This document shows, in pieces, positions 60,967-64,000 of a DNA stretch of 64,000 nt. A program made the translations under genes and the position numbers. Origin of the DNA: Massilia phosphatilytica. GTDB taxonomy: Bacteria; Pseudomonadota; Gammaproteobacteria; Burkholderiales; Burkholderiaceae_D. How positions within the stretch are numbered: position 1 is the stretch's first letter; every line of letters begins with the position of its first letter. The stretch lies in contig NZ_PUIP01000011.1 of assembly GCF_002968015.1 (NCBI RefSeq), forward strand, positions 183,235 through 247,234. Reading direction: 5' to 3'. The notes under the pieces were generated by a model, which saw nothing but the letters and a program-made list of their open reading frames with translations, did no database searches and had not been told where the DNA came from.

Positions 60967-62088
60967 CTAGCGGACGAGCTGGCTCAGCGTGCGCAACATG
61001 TCGACCTGGCGATCGTGGCCTGTCTTGGATAACAGCGCCCGGACCTGGGTACGAACGGTATTGAGCGAACAGTCTCGTTCATGCGCCACCTGGGCAACCG
61101 TGAGGCCCTGGAGCAGAAGCACGGTAACAGCGGTTTCCGATGCAGTGAAGTTATACAATTGACAGGCCTTGTGGACCAGGTCCATGTTTGGGGCACCCGG
61201 GCACTGGATGATGAGCAGGAAATGCGGTTGCGCGAACATGCCGACGTAACCCGGCGTATCGGGCGCGATCGCGCTCAGGGTACCTTCAATCAGGCGGCCA
61301 CCGGAAACCTCCTGAATCACCAGTTGCACCGCTTGCCCCGTTCGCTTGCAGAGATGCAATGCCTCGTGGAAGGATGGCACGGCCCTGCGCCCAAGCGCCG
61401 TTATATGCCCAGCCACGGTTGTCACGAGTGCATTGGAACCGCCCAAGACACGCTCGGCAGAGGCGTTGTGCGCGACGATACGTGCCGCCGCGTCTATCAC
61501 CAGGCTGGCTAATTGCATGCCGCTGGCGCCCACCCCTGCCAACAGGTGCTGCATGCTCAATTGGCGTAGCTGCTCGTGCAGCAGCAGGGCACGCTGCATG
61601 TGCGGCATCAGCGGCCGCAGGCGTGCTGTGTCGTCGGGTGTGAACCTGTCTTTGCCGGGGCTGCGATACCAGCACAGGTTGGTAAACGGCATTGCACCGT
61701 CACGTTCGGTACCGTCGAACAGGATCGTTCCGACCATGGCATCCATGCCCGCGCGCCGTCCATAGTCGCTATAGAAGGCGCTTCGATGCAGTTCTTTTTC
61801 CGGCACGAGTTCGTCGCCGGTGACGACGACGTTGCGACGCATCATGCCGCGCCTGCCGGCTGCCTTGGCCCATATGTCTTCATGACGCCAGGTCGTCGCG
61901 AAATCATTGATGTGCTCGTTGCTCACGTTGTGCCCTAACAGTAAGGCCTCGGGTGAGGACGCGGAATGCGAGGTGAAAAGGAAGGCCGAATCGGCATGGA
62001 CGATACGGCCGACCGCGGTCATCATTTCAATCAAACGCCCTGGCGCGGTCACGCTGGCGTAGATCTCTTGAATCAGGTCGTCGGACAT
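60967..62088 (-). CDS. LuxR-family helix-turn-helix regulator with unknown sensor domain
   Basis: 373-residue regulator. The C-terminal LuxR helix-turn-helix (about residues 310-373) reads LYNFTASETAVTVLLLQGLTVAQVAHERDCSLNTVRTQVRALLSKTGHDRQVDMLRTL. The N-terminal about 200 residues form a GAF/PAS-like region (TAVGRIVHADSAFLFTS, then MVGTILFDGTERDGAMPFTNLCWYRSPGKDRFTPDD), and a second PAS-like stretch lies near 215-300. There is no receiver or acyl-homoserine-lactone motif that I recognise. It diverges from two secreted Cys-rich protein genes with a perfect palindrome between, so it probably controls them. I start at MSDDLIQ. Confidence 0.88.
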   Translation of the reverse strand: MSDDLIQEIYASVTAPGRLIEMMTAVGRIVHADSAFLFTSHSASSPEALLLGHNVSNEHINDFATTWRHEDIWAKAAGRRGMMRRNVVVTGDELVPEKELHRSAFYSDYGRRAGMDAMVGTILFDGTERDGAMPFTNLCWYRSPGKDRFTPDDTARLRPLMPHMQRALLLHEQLRQLSMQHLLAGVGASGMQLASLVIDAAARIVAHNASAERVLGGSNALVTTVAGHITALGRRAVPSFHEALHLCKRTGQAVQLVIQEVSGGRLIEGTLSAIAPDTPGYVGMFAQPHFLLIIQCPGAPNMDLVHKACQLYNFTASETAVTVLLLQGLTVAQVAHERDCSLNTVRTQVRALLSKTGHDRQVDMLRTLSQLVR

Positions 62089-62193
62089 CGGTGCCGTCCC
62101 TCGTACGTAAAATTCGCACCTGCATGTGTATGCCAAATACCTTTCCAGCCTAGATGGAAGTTTTCTATTTGTCAACAAAAATACCTACTCTCA

Positions 62194-62213
62194 CATCATC
62201 AACCTTGATGATG
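62194..62213. promoter_or_regulatory. Palindrome in the LuxR / secreted-protein gap
   Basis: Perfect inverted repeat CATCATCAA-CC-TTGATGATG, 9-bp arms, in a relatively AT-rich 197-bp gap, 72 bp before the downstream start. LuxR-type regulators bind inverted repeats of about 18-20 bp, so this is a candidate operator. Confidence 0.5.
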
Positions 62214-62285
62214 ACAATACGACACGCCGTAAATACCATGGATCAAGTGATCAACAGCGGTGACGAACCGATAAATGGAGAAGGT

Positions 62286-62924
62286 ATGCGTACATTGACT
62301 GCTTTGCTTGTGGCTTTCTTATTGCTCGGATCGTCGAATGCATTCGCGGAGGAGCGCGGTAGTGCAGGGTTCTGTTTGGCCGTCGACGATCAAACGAAAA
62401 CGTATTATTTCTCAGACACTTTCAAAACCGACCCGTCGACCACGCAGGAGCAGTACATAACGGGATTCCAGCAAGCCTTACATGCGCAGGGAAAGCAGTT
62501 GCCGGTGGAGTGCAAATTCACCGATCTCGCCGACAGGATACCGGTGTACCTGAATGGCTTGAAACAGCAGTGCAGCGACTGTGCCGTGTATAGCGTGCAG
62601 CGGGTCGCCTGGACGCCTGGCAAGCAAGATGCCGCGAATCAGAAGGGCGCCGCCGGCGGGACGTACAAGGCCCGGGACAATGTACTCGCCGGTCAGGATG
62701 CATGCGCCGGTTTCACCGAGTCGAATTATCGGCAACGCGCCCTGACAGAGGGACCGGATGTTCAGCTCAATGTCATGTGCGGTCAGGCGTTCGAGTACTA
62801 CACAATGTACAAGCGCGCGATCGCACAGGGTTATGCGGAAGTCGACGCCAATCGTACCTATGCCGCACACGAACAGGCTGCGCGCAACGCGATCAGCTTT
62901 TATGTCAATAACCGTGCCGATTGA
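62286..62924 (+). CDS. Secreted cysteine-rich protein, paralogue A of an unknown CxxC domain
   Basis: Unrecognised 212-residue protein with a signal peptide (LLVAFLLLGSSNAFAEE). The first mature domain (about residues 27-110) has Cys at 30, 76, 96 and 99, the last two as CSDC. The downstream protein shows the same pattern and local similarity (FCLAV...YYFSDT against YCYAP...VFVSRT). A second part (about 130-212) has two more Cys (GQDACAGF, NVMCGQAF) and a helical end. GGAGAAGG precedes the ATG. Expected in the periplasm or outside. Probably controlled by the divergent LuxR gene. Confidence 0.7.
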   Translation: MRTLTALLVAFLLLGSSNAFAEERGSAGFCLAVDDQTKTYYFSDTFKTDPSTTQEQYITGFQQALHAQGKQLPVECKFTDLADRIPVYLNGLKQQCSDCAVYSVQRVAWTPGKQDAANQKGAAGGTYKARDNVLAGQDACAGFTESNYRQRALTEGPDVQLNVMCGQAFEYYTMYKRAIAQGYAEVDANRTYAAHEQAARNAISFYVNNRAD

Positions 62925-62948
62925 AGTCGACCTCGGCGGGAGTATTGT

Positions 62949-63878
62949 ATGGCAAGCCTGATCCTGAGAGCACTGCTGTGCTGCGCGTGCCTGTTCGCCG
63001 GGACCCATGCGTGCGCCCAGGAGCTACGCTTTTACTATTGCTACGCTCCGAACCCTGCCAACGGTACGGTGTTCGTCTCACGGACCGCAGCAGTCGGTCC
63101 GGTCGAAGAGCGTCGGCATTACGGCGAGAGGTTTGCAGCCAGGCTGGCTGCGTACAAATTGGCGCCGCCAGAGACGCAGGCGTACTGTGTGATGAGTTGG
63201 AGCACTGCGGAGATCGATAAAGGGAAGTCCAATCTGCGTTCCACCTGCTTGGAATGCGGCCACGCCAGTCAGTTCCGCGACGTGGAATTTGCGGGCGAGA
63301 GCGAGGCGGCGCCGGGCAAAGAGGTCAGGACTGCCGCCGCAAACGTCGGGGGCGCGAGTGCGGCCGCAGAGTCCAGACAAGGCTTGCCGGTGCCCGCCCC
63401 CAACCTGTTGACTTCGGCGCAAGCCGACGCCGCGCCGTCGCAGCATGAGACTGTGCCATTTCAAGTTGCTGCGGGTTTGTCTCATACCGTCAACATCAAA
63501 TTGATTCCTGAGGTTGAACAAGCATTCGTGCAAGTGCATTATCAGTTCTTTTTATGCGGGCAGGATATTTATGTTTCGTATTCACTGCAACCGGTGCCGT
63601 CGCGTGGCGTGAACGAAATACGACTGAACGCCACAGTAACAGGGAACTTCATGAAGCCGGTCTACGTCCTTCAGACAGCGCGCATGGTACCGGGGCACCG
63701 GCTGGGCTGTACGTCGCAAAAATATAAAGTTGCTCCGCTGGACGATTTTGAAACACAGCTCAAACAGGACAACTCTAGAGGCGGGGTAATGTGGTCGCGC
63801 AAATCAATGATCGAGCATCTGCTTGGCCGCTTTTCCATGTTCGCTTCTGGAGCGCCATGGCCGCCGGGGAGCCACTAG
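62949..63878 (+). CDS. Secreted cysteine-rich protein, paralogue B of an unknown CxxC domain
   Basis: Unrecognised 309-residue exported protein starting 24 bp after paralogue A. Signal peptide LLCCACLFAGTHACAQ. The first domain (about residues 27-115) has Cys at 31, 80, 100 and 103 (CLEC); the 20- and 3-residue spacings equal those of paralogue A. An Ala/Ser/Gly-rich linker follows (about 118-160). Then comes a beta-rich domain (about 170-255) with AFVQVHYQFFLCGQDIYVSYSLQPVPSRGVNEIRLNATVTG and a late Cys (RLGCTSQ). The tail SRGGVMWSRKSMIEHLLGRFSMFA could be amphipathic. Function unknown. Confidence 0.7.
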   Translation: MASLILRALLCCACLFAGTHACAQELRFYYCYAPNPANGTVFVSRTAAVGPVEERRHYGERFAARLAAYKLAPPETQAYCVMSWSTAEIDKGKSNLRSTCLECGHASQFRDVEFAGESEAAPGKEVRTAAANVGGASAAAESRQGLPVPAPNLLTSAQADAAPSQHETVPFQVAAGLSHTVNIKLIPEVEQAFVQVHYQFFLCGQDIYVSYSLQPVPSRGVNEIRLNATVTGNFMKPVYVLQTARMVPGHRLGCTSQKYKVAPLDDFETQLKQDNSRGGVMWSRKSMIEHLLGRFSMFASGAPWPPGSH

Positions 63879-64000
63879 TGACGATGGTGTCCCCAGAAGT
63901 GGTGTACGAGAAGTGATTCTCGAGGGGCTGGGTCCCCGATCAGTTAATCACGGCTGAGAGCCGTGCGGGTTGATTGTCGCTCAGGGATAATAATCCTTCA
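63879..64000. other. Non-coding end of window with two hairpins
   Basis: After the last gene come two short perfect hairpins: CGAGAA-GTGA-TTCTCG (63907-63922) and CACGGCT-GAG-AGCCGTG (63949-63965). Neither has a clean T-run. They may end the secreted-protein transcript or belong to a leader of a gene beyond the window. No coding sequence is supported here. Confidence 0.4.

Overview
The window looks like chromosomal DNA of a high-G+C betaproteobacterium in the Burkholderiales, most probably an Oxalobacteraceae member close to Massilia. This rests on protein resemblance and on gene neighbourhoods I recognise: a PP2C phosphatase-rph unit, rdgB-hemW, argA diverging from hrpA near rpiA and yggX, and a HexR-type Entner-Doudoroff cluster. 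It was not checked by a search. Coding density is high. I see no rRNA, tRNA, insertion sequence, prophage or CRISPR array.

Layout. 0-12.8 kb: the end of a PP2C phosphatase gene, rph, then a minus-strand operon (OprB-type porin, duplicated anion permease, ABC ATPase, DUF4337 protein) preceded by a structured leader. Next come an OmpR-type two-component pair with a tandem palindrome upstream, a CPBP protease, rdgB-hemW, a 48-residue membrane protein coupled to a transglutaminase-like protein, and a VOC protein. 12.8-24.1 kb: an orphan receiver, an aquaporin-family channel, a degenerate M28 peptidase-like protein, a complete RND efflux operon with a divergent TetR regulator, and a TauD-type dioxygenase/MFS pair. 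24.1-34.8 kb: an AT-rich gap, a chemoreceptor, transaldolase, free methionine-R-sulfoxide reductase, a TetR/MFS pair, a GH95 alpha-L-fucosidase-like enzyme, an HxlR regulator divergent from an NAD(P)-binding protein, and small envelope proteins.

34.8-43.3 kb is the metabolic core: zwf-hexR, pgi-SMP30 and divergent edd-eda. Together they convert glucose-6-phosphate and fructose-6-phosphate to pyruvate and glyceraldehyde-3-phosphate by the Entner-Doudoroff route. Matches to the HexR operator lie before zwf and in the pgi/edd gap. The SMP-30-type lactonase may supply the lactonase step, since no pgl is visible here. Transaldolase (26 kb) and rpiA (49 kb) add pentose-phosphate steps.

43.3-64 kb: a small secreted protein, an orphan flagellin, an aldo/keto reductase, a gamma carbonic anhydrase, a VOC protein, a membrane protein, a hydrolase-TPR fusion, rpiA, a small lipoprotein, yggX, argA, hrpA, two small membrane proteins, a Tat-exported lipoprotein resembling intradiol dioxygenases, an AraC regulator, an EamA exporter and udk. 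The window ends with a LuxR-type regulator divergent from two secreted cysteine-rich proteins. These two share a domain with nearly identical cysteine spacing and are the best candidate here for something undescribed.

Regulatory and repeat features include several inverted-repeat operator candidates, a bidirectional terminator, a family of REP-like hairpins sitting just 3' of genes, and a GGGGTCAGACCCC inverted-repeat pair after hrpA.
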